A stretch of DNA of 64,000 nucleotides, taken from NCBI GenBank assembly GCA_964422555.1, contig CAYRBR010000001.1:12963-76962 (forward strand), read 5' to 3'. The DNA is from JAGLCW01 sp964422555. GTDB taxonomy: Bacteria > Caldisericota > Caldisericia > UBA6126. The position numbers were made by a program, and so were the translations under genes. The first letter of the stretch is position 1. Each line of letters opens with the position of its first letter. Below are positions 51,583 to 59,425 of the stretch, piece after piece. A model generated the notes under the pieces. The model made no database searches, was not told the origin of the DNA, and was given only the letters and a program-made list of their open reading frames with translations.

Positions 51583-52414
51583 GCTAAAACAAAAGATAAA
51601 AACAGTACAAAATATTCACCATGTAGTTCACTCTATGGAAACATTGGCAACAATGAGGATCATTCAATTACGAAAACTGGCAGAATTAAGGAAGCACTAC
51701 CTGAATGATTTGGAAACAATCCTATTTAGTTTTCTGAGTATTGTTCCTCCTCATGTAACACATAATGTTTTGTTAACTCCTACAGAAGCAAAGAAGCCTC
51801 TGTTAGTTACTGTCACTTCCGATCGAGGTTTTTGTGGAAATATGAATCAGCAAGTTATGGGATTGTCCAGAGCTCATCTAAAGAAAAAACCCTCTATTGT
51901 AATTAGTATCGGAAGGAAAACTGGGAATATGTTCATCAAAGAGGGGTATCCTGTAGTTGCAATGATTTCAAAAACACTTGAAAAAACAGATTTAACCTTT
52001 GCACAGGATCTTGCCTCTGACATAGTTCGAGGTTTCTTAAATGAAGAGTACGATGCAGTGTATTTCAGTTATATGGAGTTTAAAAATTTAGTTGTTCAAA
52101 AACCTGTTATTAGGCAGGTACTTCCGATTATTGATACAAAAAGTAAAGATATATCTTTACGATATAACTATGAATCCGTTTATCTGTTACCTTCTCCCAA
52201 AGAAGTTTTTTCCAGATTGGTTCGGAAGTATATGGATGCGATTATCTATTCACTATTGTTAGATGCAGCTGCTTCCGAGCAGGCGATTCGGATGATAAGT
52301 ATGAAAAATGCAACAGAGAATGCAGACGAAATGATACAGAGTATGCAAAAAAAGTATCAGAAGATTCGTCAAGAAAAAATAACACGTGAGCTTATAGAGC
52401 TCCATGCAAAGTAG
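51569..52414 (+). CDS. atpG: ATP synthase subunit gamma (alternate type)
   Basis: Central-stalk subunit of 281 aa. The N-terminus ELKQKIKTVQNIHHVVHSME followed by TLATMRI differs from the usual ITKAMxMVAxxKL and resembles gamma of the alternate N-type family. TSDRGFCGNMNQ and the C-terminal SEQAIRMISMKNATENADEMI are normal gamma motifs. It overlaps atpA; the stop is 16 bp before the chosen atpD start. Confidence 0.93.
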   Translation: MNPFELKQKIKTVQNIHHVVHSMETLATMRIIQLRKLAELRKHYLNDLETILFSFLSIVPPHVTHNVLLTPTEAKKPLLVTVTSDRGFCGNMNQQVMGLSRAHLKKKPSIVISIGRKTGNMFIKEGYPVVAMISKTLEKTDLTFAQDLASDIVRGFLNEEYDAVYFSYMEFKNLVVQKPVIRQVLPIIDTKSKDISLRYNYESVYLLPSPKEVFSRLVRKYMDAIIYSLLLDAAASEQAIRMISMKNATENADEMIQSMQKKYQKIRQEKITRELIELHAK

Positions 52415-52430
52415 TATCCAAGGAGAAAAC

Positions 52431-53834
52431 ATGCAACATGACAAATCCATAGCAAAAGATGAGATTATATCCATAGAGGGATCTGTTGTTACCATACGTT
52501 TTTTTGATGTTCCTCCTGAAATCTACGATTTACTGGAAGTCGTTGATAATGATGGAAATGTTCTTTTAACGTTGGAGGTTGAAGAAATTACGGGCCAAAA
52601 TGAGGCCAAGTGTATTGCCATGGGTTCTACCGATATGCTTTCGGTAAGCCTACATGTTCGTAATACTAGTAAACCTATACAAATTCATGTTGGTGACGAT
52701 TTATTGGGTCGAGTACTCAATGTTTTTGGTCATGCAATTGACGGAGCAGAACCTCTTCCTGATACAAATTTAACTTCCATTATTCCGAAATTTCCAGAAT
52801 TATACAAAGTAGAGCCTATCACTGAAATCCTTGAAACAGGGATTAAAGTTGTTGATCTTCTGGCTCCTTTCCCCAAGGGGGGTAAAATTGGTTTATTTGG
52901 AGGAGCAGGAGTTGGAAAAACCGTTTTCTTAATGGAGTTAATGAATAATATCTCTACTGAACACCAGGGGATTTCAGTATTTGCTGGAGTAGGAGAGCGA
53001 ACCAGAGAGGGAAATGAGTTAATTAATAGCATGAAAGATAGTGGAGTTATTGACAACACTGTGCTTGTTTTTGGTCAGATGAACGAACCTCCTGGAATAC
53101 GATTAAGAACTCCATTTACAGCTTTAACCTGTGCTGAGTATTTTAGAGATGTTGAAGAAAAAGATGTATTAGTATTTATTGATAATATTTTTCGATACAT
53201 TCAGGCTGGTTCCGAGCTTTCTGCATTAATGGGAAGAACTCCTTCAGCAGTAGGATATCAATCAACATTGTCAACTGAAATTGGGATGATTGAAGAACGA
53301 ATCCAATCGACAATAAAAGGTTCTATTACCTCTATTCAGGCAGTGTACGTTCCTGCAGATGATTACACCGATCCTGCCCCAGCTTCTGTCTTCACACATC
53401 TGGATGCTACCATTAGTTTGTCTCGCTCACTTGTTGAACTGGGAATCTACCCAGCAGCCGATCCTCTCGATTCTACCTCAAAAATGTTGGATCCTGACAT
53501 GGTTGGCCAAAATCATTACCAAGTTGCTCAATCTGTAAAAAGTATTCTGGAGCGATACATGGAATTGAAAGATATTATTTCTATTCTTGGTATGAGTGAA
53601 TTGTCGGATGAAGATAGAATTACGGTTCACAGAGCCAGGAAAATTCAAAAATTCCTCTCACAACCTTTCTTTGTTGCAGAACAGTATTCCGGAAAACCTG
53701 GGCGCTATGTAACTATTCAAGAAACAATTAGTGGATTCAGTCAAATAGTGGCAGGTGAATGTGACGAAATCCCAGAAGATATGTTTTATATGGCAGGTTC
53801 TATCGATGAAGTATGGGAACGATATAAAAAATGA
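52431..53834 (+). CDS. atpD: ATP synthase subunit beta
   Basis: Catalytic subunit of 467 aa. Walker A is GGAGVGKT, with GVGERTREGNEL, PPGIRLRTPFTALTCAEYFR, Walker B VLVFIDNIFRYIQAGSELSA and YVPADDYTDPAPA. The usual FRFTQAGSE reads FRYIQAGSE. I start at ATG 52431 because AAGGAG lies 7 nt upstream; the frame is open nine codons further. In the alternate ATPases atpD comes first, whereas here it follows atpG as in standard operons. Confidence 0.97.
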   Translation: MQHDKSIAKDEIISIEGSVVTIRFFDVPPEIYDLLEVVDNDGNVLLTLEVEEITGQNEAKCIAMGSTDMLSVSLHVRNTSKPIQIHVGDDLLGRVLNVFGHAIDGAEPLPDTNLTSIIPKFPELYKVEPITEILETGIKVVDLLAPFPKGGKIGLFGGAGVGKTVFLMELMNNISTEHQGISVFAGVGERTREGNELINSMKDSGVIDNTVLVFGQMNEPPGIRLRTPFTALTCAEYFRDVEEKDVLVFIDNIFRYIQAGSELSALMGRTPSAVGYQSTLSTEIGMIEERIQSTIKGSITSIQAVYVPADDYTDPAPASVFTHLDATISLSRSLVELGIYPAADPLDSTSKMLDPDMVGQNHYQVAQSVKSILERYMELKDIISILGMSELSDEDRITVHRARKIQKFLSQPFFVAEQYSGKPGRYVTIQETISGFSQIVAGECDEIPEDMFYMAGSIDEVWERYKK

Positions 53835-54091
53835 AGTTTCGAATTATTCTCCCGGAAGGGAAAAGCTATCACATGATAACGAATTCTGTCATTATCCCTT
53901 TGTCAGATGGATTAGCGGGGATAATGAAGGGGCATAGCCCAATGCTTGCTGAATTGGCAGATGGAGTTATTACATTGAAAGATAGCGAGAACAATGATGC
54001 AGAAGTACGATACCGGATTCAAAACGGGTTAATTGAAGTACTGGATGACAATATCACTGTTCTCGCCGATAATGTGGAAGTCTTATCGTAG
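53831..54091 (+). CDS. atpC: ATP synthase subunit epsilon, short form
   Basis: An 86-aa protein containing only the N-terminal beta-sandwich (FRIILPEGKSYHM, GLAGIMKGHSPMLAELADGV, VLADNVEVLS). The C-terminal helical hairpin that inhibits ATP hydrolysis in many bacteria is missing; typical epsilon is about 130 aa. Similar short forms occur in some other anaerobes. It overlaps atpD by 4 bp, and its end overlaps pduL on the opposite strand by 9 bp. Confidence 0.92.
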   Translation: MKFRIILPEGKSYHMITNSVIIPLSDGLAGIMKGHSPMLAELADGVITLKDSENNDAEVRYRIQNGLIEVLDDNITVLADNVEVLS

Positions 54092-54658
54092 GATTGTTAC
54101 TGTACTCTTATTGCTTAAACCAGCAGCATTTGCTTCGTCAGTATCAATGTGGAAATCTAAAACGAAGTCTTCTCTTACTCTAACAATAACATTGTTGAAA
54201 ATTACAGATCGAGGACCTTCTGTTTCAACTGAAACAATTTGTTTGTCTTCTACTTCCCATTGCTTAGCATCGTCTGGACTCATGTGAATATGACGTAGGG
54301 GAATAATAACTCCTTGTGGAATGCGTACAAATCCAGCTGGCCCCACTATTAATATGCCAGGAGTATCGGATAAATCACCCGATTGTCGAAGAGGAGTTTT
54401 TAACCCAAGCTTAAAGCTATCTGTAAGGGATATTTCAACTTGTGTTTCCTTTCTTTCTGGACCTAGAATTCTCACGTTTTCGATCTGACTTTTTGCTGTT
54501 ACGAGTTTGACTACTTCATTGCAGGCGAATTGACCTGTCTGAGATAGATCTTTTTTCTCAGTTAGACAGCCGTCTTTTCCAAAAAGAATTTTCAGATCTT
54601 TTTCAGAAACGTGAACATGACGATTAGAAATTCCACATGGAATTGCAGTTTTAGACAT
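54083..54658 (-). CDS. pduL: PduL-type phosphate acyltransferase (phosphotransacetylase)
   Basis: Interconverts acyl-CoA and acyl phosphate, linking acetyl- or propionyl-CoA to ATP formation by a kinase; 191 aa. Conserved zinc-site histidines lie in SNRHVHVS, LRHIHMSPDDA and LDFHIDTDEANAAG. There is no N-terminal encapsulation peptide and no shell genes nearby, so it is probably a free cytosolic enzyme. It lies 1 bp after the carbonic anhydrase gene on the same strand. Confidence 0.93.
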   Translation of the reverse strand: MSKTAIPCGISNRHVHVSEKDLKILFGKDGCLTEKKDLSQTGQFACNEVVKLVTAKSQIENVRILGPERKETQVEISLTDSFKLGLKTPLRQSGDLSDTPGILIVGPAGFVRIPQGVIIPLRHIHMSPDDAKQWEVEDKQIVSVETEGPRSVIFNNVIVRVREDFVLDFHIDTDEANAAGLSNKSTVTILR

Positions 54659-54659
54659 A

Positions 54660-55178
54660 TTACTCTCCTATCACTGATGTATGATTGTCTTTTGCTAATT
54701 GAATATAATGCTTAGCTGATTCCTCTAGTTTCTTAATTTCTTCTTGCGTAAGTGCTCTAGCTACTCTTGCTGGAGAACCCAGTATCAAAGATCCATCGGG
54801 GAAGTGTTTTCCTTCTGTGAGAAGGGAACCAGCACCTACTAGGCAATGGTTGCCTACAACAACATCATCTAAAAGAATACTTCCCATACCAATTAAGGTG
54901 TGATTACCAATCGTGCAACCGTGTAAAACAACATTGTGCCCAACAGTTACATAATCACCAATTGAAACCGGTCCGTTCTCTTTTACATGAATACTGGTCA
55001 GCTCTTGGATATTTGTACCAACTCCAATTGTAATAGGAGCTAAATCGGCTCGTATGACAGATTGATACCAAATACTGCTTAGTGATTTTGAATGTACATC
55101 CCCAATAATAGTTGCATCGGGGGCAACAAAACAACTTTCTTCAACAGACGGTCTTTTATTTTTGAAAGGTATTATCAT
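54660..55178 (-). CDS. Gamma-carbonic anhydrase family protein
   Basis: A left-handed beta-helix hexapeptide-repeat protein of 172 aa, YrdA/CaiE-like. Features are PDATIIGDV, IGVGTNIQELTSIHV, GHNVVLHGCTIGNHTLIGMGS and the metal-ligand His residues in GHNVVLHGC and TSIHV. Enzyme activity varies in this family. GGAG precedes the ATG. It heads a two-gene unit with pduL. Confidence 0.92.
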   Translation of the reverse strand: MIIPFKNKRPSVEESCFVAPDATIIGDVHSKSLSSIWYQSVIRADLAPITIGVGTNIQELTSIHVKENGPVSIGDYVTVGHNVVLHGCTIGNHTLIGMGSILLDDVVVGNHCLVGAGSLLTEGKHFPDGSLILGSPARVARALTQEEIKKLEESAKHYIQLAKDNHTSVIGE

Positions 55179-55285
55179 TGTTTACTCCAAATAAATAAAT
55201 ACACCAAGTATTTAACAAATGACGAAAATATGTAAAGCCGATTTGGTAATCATTCGGTTAAAATAACAGAAACTAATGGAATTAC

Positions 55286-55313
55286 TTTTCATAATATGGT
55301 TTTTTTGTATAAT
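55286..55313 (+). promoter_or_regulatory. Candidate promoter of the structured RNA
   Basis: A perfect TATAAT (55308-55313) lies about 7 bp before the predicted 5' end of the RNA. TTTTCA (55286-55291), 16 bp upstream, is a four-of-six -35 match. Confidence 0.6.
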
Positions 55314-55319
55314 GAAGTC

Positions 55320-55500
55320 ACATCCCTGCGATGGTTGTTGTGAATGTTGGCTAGGACGCTAAATGAAAAGTTAACCGGTTGCAATGTGCCCGGAGTGGCG
55401 CCCTGCGTGAGCATTGGTACCCGAACGGCATGTTAATTCCAATATTTGTATGTGGTGCGGTTAATTAGCCTTCATTTAGACGCCATCACGGGGTTTTTTA
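55320..55500 (+). ncRNA. Structured RNA of unassigned class with built-in terminator
   Basis: A GC-richer, non-coding stretch with nested pairing over 170 nt. P1 is CCCTGCGATGG (55324-55334) with CCATCACGGGG (55483-55493), one mismatch. P2 is CTAAATGAA (55359-55367) with TTCATTTAG (55471-55479). P3 is AGTTAACCG (55369-55377) with CGGTTAATT (55458-55466). An inner stem joins TGCC/GGCA and CGG/CCG (55387-55430). P1 is followed by six T residues, which looks like an intrinsic terminator. I cannot name the class; raiA-type or 6S RNA are options. It could act alone or as the leader of the downstream membrane genes. Confidence 0.75.
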
Positions 55501-55518
55501 TTTTGAATGGAGTTTGAG

Positions 55519-55944
55519 ATGTTTCGAGAAGCAATCGTAAAAAAAGAGATTAAAGAAGGTGGATGGGTGCTTTTAATTGATGGAAATACAAAAAGTAACT
55601 CGTCTTGCTCTGACAATTGTGCTTCCTGTCATTCAGACTGCAAAAAGAAGGATCTGGTCTATGTTGATGATTTGCAATTTGCAAAACCAGGTGATCGTGT
55701 TCAGATTCAAATTGAAAACCAGAAATTTCTCATAGCTACCCTGGTAAGCCTTATTTTCCCCCTTTGCATGATGGTTGTTGGAATTATACTTGGAAAAGAC
55801 GATCTTTTGTGGCAATTCATTTATGGAACATTGTTCCTTCTTGTAGGCATAGGAATTGCTATTTGGGTAGATAGAAAATTTAAAGCGAAAATTAAAGTTC
55901 ACCAAATTATTGAAAGGTGCTATGAGAATAATGAAGAAAAATGA
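55519..55944 (+). CDS. RseC/MucC-like (SoxR-reducing system type) membrane protein
   Basis: A 141-aa protein. It begins REAIVKKEIKEGGWVLLID and has four cysteines in CSDNCASCHSDC, then DRVQIQIENQ and two membrane helices (about 65-90 and 95-115), the RseC/MucC layout. In other bacteria the family is linked to sigma-E control or to Rnf-dependent reduction of SoxR. I choose ATG 55519 because GGAG lies 6 nt upstream; ATG 55507 is possible. It is the first gene after the structured RNA. Confidence 0.8.
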   Translation: MFREAIVKKEIKEGGWVLLIDGNTKSNSSCSDNCASCHSDCKKKDLVYVDDLQFAKPGDRVQIQIENQKFLIATLVSLIFPLCMMVVGIILGKDDLLWQFIYGTLFLLVGIGIAIWVDRKFKAKIKVHQIIERCYENNEEK

Positions 55945-56143
55945 TCTTTACTCTGGTTTGTTTGTTGGATTTTCAATCGGACTTGTATTTGCAATTTTAA
56001 CGACTCCTATAGAAGGGGTACTGTGTTCGAATTCAAAAAATAAATCAGTGCAGCAGATTGTTTCCTCTTTTGTTAATATTATTCATTCCACCAACCTATA
56101 CAAAAAACACAAAGCATTGGAGAACTCTAAAAGGAGCGGATAA
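55922..56143 (+). CDS. Small single-pass membrane protein, YtxH-like
   Basis: A 73-aa protein of unknown function. One hydrophobic helix (about residues 9-27, GLFVGFSIGLVFAILTTP) is followed by a basic, polar tail ending KHKALENSKRSG, similar in layout to YtxH/gas vesicle-like small proteins. It overlaps the RseC-like gene by 23 bp and the next gene by 1 bp (TAATG). AAAGG lies upstream of ATG 55922. Confidence 0.65.
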   Translation: MRIMKKNDLYSGLFVGFSIGLVFAILTTPIEGVLCSNSKNKSVQQIVSSFVNIIHSTNLYKKHKALENSKRSG

Positions 56144-57840
56144 TGAAGAGAATCGGACTATGCTTAACAGCTTTTGTTATTTTAGTTACGTTATTAGTTC
56201 CTTCAGAGGGAATTTATGCGGAACAAACCAGATTAAAATTTACATCTGAAAAAACTCGTTATTCGATTGAAACCGATTCTATTTCAGTAGCAATCCATAT
56301 CGAAAATGCTGAAGATGTGTTCGGATACTCTTTAAACGTTTCGTATCCTGTTCGACAATTAGAGTTTCTCGAATGTGTTGAAGGGGATTTCTTTGTTAAT
56401 CAAGGGAAAGAAACTTCATTCCAGCGTAAAGTTTTTGAATCTGGAACCATCTCAATTGGATCAGCAATTCTAGGTAAATCGGAAGGGGTTGGTGGAGACG
56501 GCACTTTATTCACACTTACTTTCACTCCTTTGTTGCCAGGAACTGTTCGATTCTCACTTAGCAACATCGTGTTAATGGACAGTAAATTAACGCAGAAGAA
56601 CTGTGACGGAGAAACATTTGAAATTACTATTTTTGAAGAAAAACACGAACCAATTCTGGCTGTTGACCCAATTGAAGTTGACTTTGGTTCCATAGAATTT
56701 GGTCTGGAACCCAAGAAAACAATACGCATCTATAATTCTGGAGAAGCTGAATTATCTGGAACCGTTCATTCTCTTGTTCCCTGGATTACCATCAATCCAA
56801 AAAAATTCACCGGAGAAGGAATGATTGAGATTACTGTTGATACAACCTTGCTAAACCCAAACGAAGAACATAAAGGGAACATTGGAATTCAGAGCAATGG
56901 AGGAAGTTTGGAAGTGCCAATTATAATATATGTCAACAAAGAAATTGACGAAATGGCACCCTTTTTGAACATTTTAACTCCTGATGATGGATTTCGAACG
57001 AATAACGAAAACATATTTTTTCTTTGTGAAACGGAGCCAGGAGCTTATGCTAGCATTAATAAACAAAATATAGCAGTCGATCGAGAAGACGGTGTTTTTT
57101 ACTATCGCACTTTTCTTGAAGAAGGAAAAAACACTTTCACGGTATCGGTTTGGGATGTCAATAGAAATACTCAATCCAAAACAATCCATATTGAACTGGA
57201 CACTACCCCTCCTTCCTTACAAATAGATCCTGTTCCAATACAAACTCAAAAAGATTCCATAGTAGTTACAGGAAAAACAGATCCAACTGCAGATTTAACT
57301 TTTAATGGAGCGGAAGTACTGGTCAAAAAAGATGGAACATTTAAAGTACAATACAACATTATCCAAAAAATCAATCAGCTAATTTTTACTGCTACCGATG
57401 ATTTAGGTAATGAAGTTACCAAATATGCAGTTTTCTTTTACAAGCCTGCTTTAGAAAATTTGATTATTCTGACTATAGGGGAAACCATTGGGGTGTTCAA
57501 TGATCAGGAATTTCCGATGGATGCACCCCCCGAAATTATTAATGGTAGAGTTTTTGTTCCCATTCATGTTATTACCGATATCTATGGGGCAGACATGGAA
57601 TGGAATTCAGAAACCAAAGAAGTCCATATTTCATTGGTTGGCACACATGTATTTTTAAAAATTGGTGATGTAAATGCACGAATTGAAAAAGATACAACCG
57701 GTACTGAAAAAATTGTTCTAGAATCAGCTCCTTATATTTCAAACGGTAGAACAATGGTACCCTTACGTTTTATTTCAGAAGCATTTGGTTCTGTGGTAGA
57801 ATATGTGTCCGATACAAAACAAATAATGATTAAATTTTGA
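56143..57840 (+). CDS. Secreted surface protein: cohesin-like, BACON-like, Ig-like and copper-amine-oxidase N-like domains
   Basis: A 565-aa exported protein with a signal peptide (cleavage near IYA-EQ, residue 26). Residues about 28-165 look like a cohesin fold (GYSLNVSYPVRQLEFLECV, GDGTLFTLTFTPL). About 168-265 resembles a BACON/Ig domain (VDFGSIEFGLEPKKTIRIYN, then SLVPWITINPKKFTGEG). Two Ig-like repeats follow (FLNILTPDDGF; SLQIDPVPIQTQKDS). The C-terminal 125 residues match the copper-amine-oxidase N-terminal domain (INGRVFVPIHVITDIYGADM, GRTMVPLRFISEAFGS), a common surface module in Clostridia. No dockerin gene or catalytic domain is nearby; it may be a scaffold or wall-binding protein. 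Confidence 0.8.
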   Translation: MKRIGLCLTAFVILVTLLVPSEGIYAEQTRLKFTSEKTRYSIETDSISVAIHIENAEDVFGYSLNVSYPVRQLEFLECVEGDFFVNQGKETSFQRKVFESGTISIGSAILGKSEGVGGDGTLFTLTFTPLLPGTVRFSLSNIVLMDSKLTQKNCDGETFEITIFEEKHEPILAVDPIEVDFGSIEFGLEPKKTIRIYNSGEAELSGTVHSLVPWITINPKKFTGEGMIEITVDTTLLNPNEEHKGNIGIQSNGGSLEVPIIIYVNKEIDEMAPFLNILTPDDGFRTNNENIFFLCETEPGAYASINKQNIAVDREDGVFYYRTFLEEGKNTFTVSVWDVNRNTQSKTIHIELDTTPPSLQIDPVPIQTQKDSIVVTGKTDPTADLTFNGAEVLVKKDGTFKVQYNIIQKINQLIFTATDDLGNEVTKYAVFFYKPALENLIILTIGETIGVFNDQEFPMDAPPEIINGRVFVPIHVITDIYGADMEWNSETKEVHISLVGTHVFLKIGDVNARIEKDTTGTEKIVLESAPYISNGRTMVPLRFISEAFGSVVEYVSDTKQIMIKF

Positions 57841-57848
57841 GGTAATTT

Positions 57849-58745
57849 GTGAGTAATAAGAATGTAAATAGTGAATTACACACCTTTCCTAAAATAAAAA
57901 CAAACTATTTAGGAGTTATTTTAGGAACTTTTGTCGATGCCTTTGGGTATGCATTATTTTTAATTCCAAACAAGCTGACACTGGGTGGAATTAACGGTGT
58001 TGCAATTATTATTTATTACCTAATTGGAGAGACCCTTTCTGTTGGTGTTATTTATATGATACTAAATATCCCCATTTTTATCTGGTCTTTTTTCCGATTA
58101 CCAAAAAGAGTTATATTGACTACTTTAATTTCAGTTGTGGCAAATTCTGTTGCTATTGACTTCTTCACCAAATTTGTAGTTCCTTATCTAGGAATTCACC
58201 CTGATATGCTAATAGCCATCCTGTACGGAGCTGTTTTATCTGGTTTCGGGATTGGAATGTTATACAGGTCCTATGGATCTCTTGGTGGAACCGACATGTT
58301 GGCTCAAATTTTAAAAACCTATACACATGCATCATTCGGACAAATTGTTATAGCATTAGATGGAATTGTTATTTTATCATCAGCTCTTATCTTTAAAGAT
58401 GCCGACCTTGCACTCTTACCTCTTCTTGGAATCTTTGTTGTGGGTAAAATGATTGATGTTGTGCAGGAAGGACTGTCTTCATCGAAAGCTGCCATGGTAA
58501 TTACATCAAAGGAAGAAGAAGTAACCAATTATATTATTGAAGACATGGACAGAGGTGTAACCATACTTGATGGCAAAGGTGGCTACACAAAATCTGGGAA
58601 AAGAATTCTCATTTGTGCTTTTTCTAAAAGACAGTATTCAACCTTTAAAAAACAAATCCTTACATTTGACCCCAATGCTTTTGTTTTAATTGGAACACTT
58701 GATGAAGTTATTGGTGAAGGATTTGAAATGAAAAGAGAAGAGTAG
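57849..58745 (+). CDS. YitT family membrane protein
   Basis: A 298-aa protein. Five or six membrane helices (LGTFVDAFGYALFLIPN, GGINGVAIIIYYLIGE, GSLGGTDMLAQIL) are followed by a C-terminal DUF2179 domain of about 80 residues (TILDGKGGYTKSGKRIL). The transported substrate of this common Firmicutes family is not established. It starts at GTG 57849 with GAGGT upstream and overlaps ftsE by 1 bp. Confidence 0.9.
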   Translation: MSNKNVNSELHTFPKIKTNYLGVILGTFVDAFGYALFLIPNKLTLGGINGVAIIIYYLIGETLSVGVIYMILNIPIFIWSFFRLPKRVILTTLISVVANSVAIDFFTKFVVPYLGIHPDMLIAILYGAVLSGFGIGMLYRSYGSLGGTDMLAQILKTYTHASFGQIVIALDGIVILSSALIFKDADLALLPLLGIFVVGKMIDVVQEGLSSSKAAMVITSKEEEVTNYIIEDMDRGVTILDGKGGYTKSGKRILICAFSKRQYSTFKKQILTFDPNAFVLIGTLDEVIGEGFEMKREE

Positions 58746-59425
58746 TGAATCCAATACCAATTCTACAAGTGTCGAATGTATCGAAAGTATATGCTAACAA
58801 TATTCGTGCTTTAGATTCGGTAAGTTTTTCTGTGCAAGAACAAGAATTTGTTTATTTAATGGGACGATCGGGAGCTGGTAAATCTACTTTGTTTAAACTC
58901 ATTACTAAGCAAGAGGAACCAGATGAAGGGAAAATTTTAATTGAAAATGAATCGCTAGCAAAAATACCTCACCGAAAAAACTATCTTATTCGTCGGAAAA
59001 TTGGAATTGTCTTTCAGGATTTTAACTTAATTGAATATAAGAATATTTTCGACAATGTTGCATTTCCGTTGGAGATAAAAAAACACTCTGCAAAATATAT
59101 AAATAAGCAAGTGCAAATGGTGCTGAAGATTGTAGGTTTAGATCATAGACAAAAAAGTATGCCCGAAACACTTTCAGGCGGAGAACAACAGCGTGTAGCG
59201 ATAGCTAGAGCGATTGTTACAAAACCAGGAATATTATTGGCAGATGAACCAACGGGTAATCTAGATTTCAAAACATCCGAAGAAATTATGGAATTATTTA
59301 CACAAATCAATCAGATGGGAACTAGTATTTTAATGGCAACGCACGACCTAGATATTGTAGCGGGTACAGGAAGAAAAATTGTCATGCTAGATCATGGGCA
59401 GAAAACAGGAGAAAGTTTTGGCTAG
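58745..59425 (+). CDS. ftsE: Cell division ATP-binding protein FtsE
   Basis: ABC ATPase of 226 aa. Walker A is GRSGAGKST, Q-loop FQDFNLIEYKNIFDNVAFPL, signature LSGGEQQRVAIARAI and Walker B ILLADEPTGNLD, then the H-loop ATHD. With FtsX it regulates wall hydrolases at the division site. The GTG start overlaps the YitT stop and no strong ribosome binding site is visible, so translation is probably coupled. Confidence 0.95.
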   Translation: MNPIPILQVSNVSKVYANNIRALDSVSFSVQEQEFVYLMGRSGAGKSTLFKLITKQEEPDEGKILIENESLAKIPHRKNYLIRRKIGIVFQDFNLIEYKNIFDNVAFPLEIKKHSAKYINKQVQMVLKIVGLDHRQKSMPETLSGGEQQRVAIARAIVTKPGILLADEPTGNLDFKTSEEIMELFTQINQMGTSILMATHDLDIVAGTGRKIVMLDHGQKTGESFG

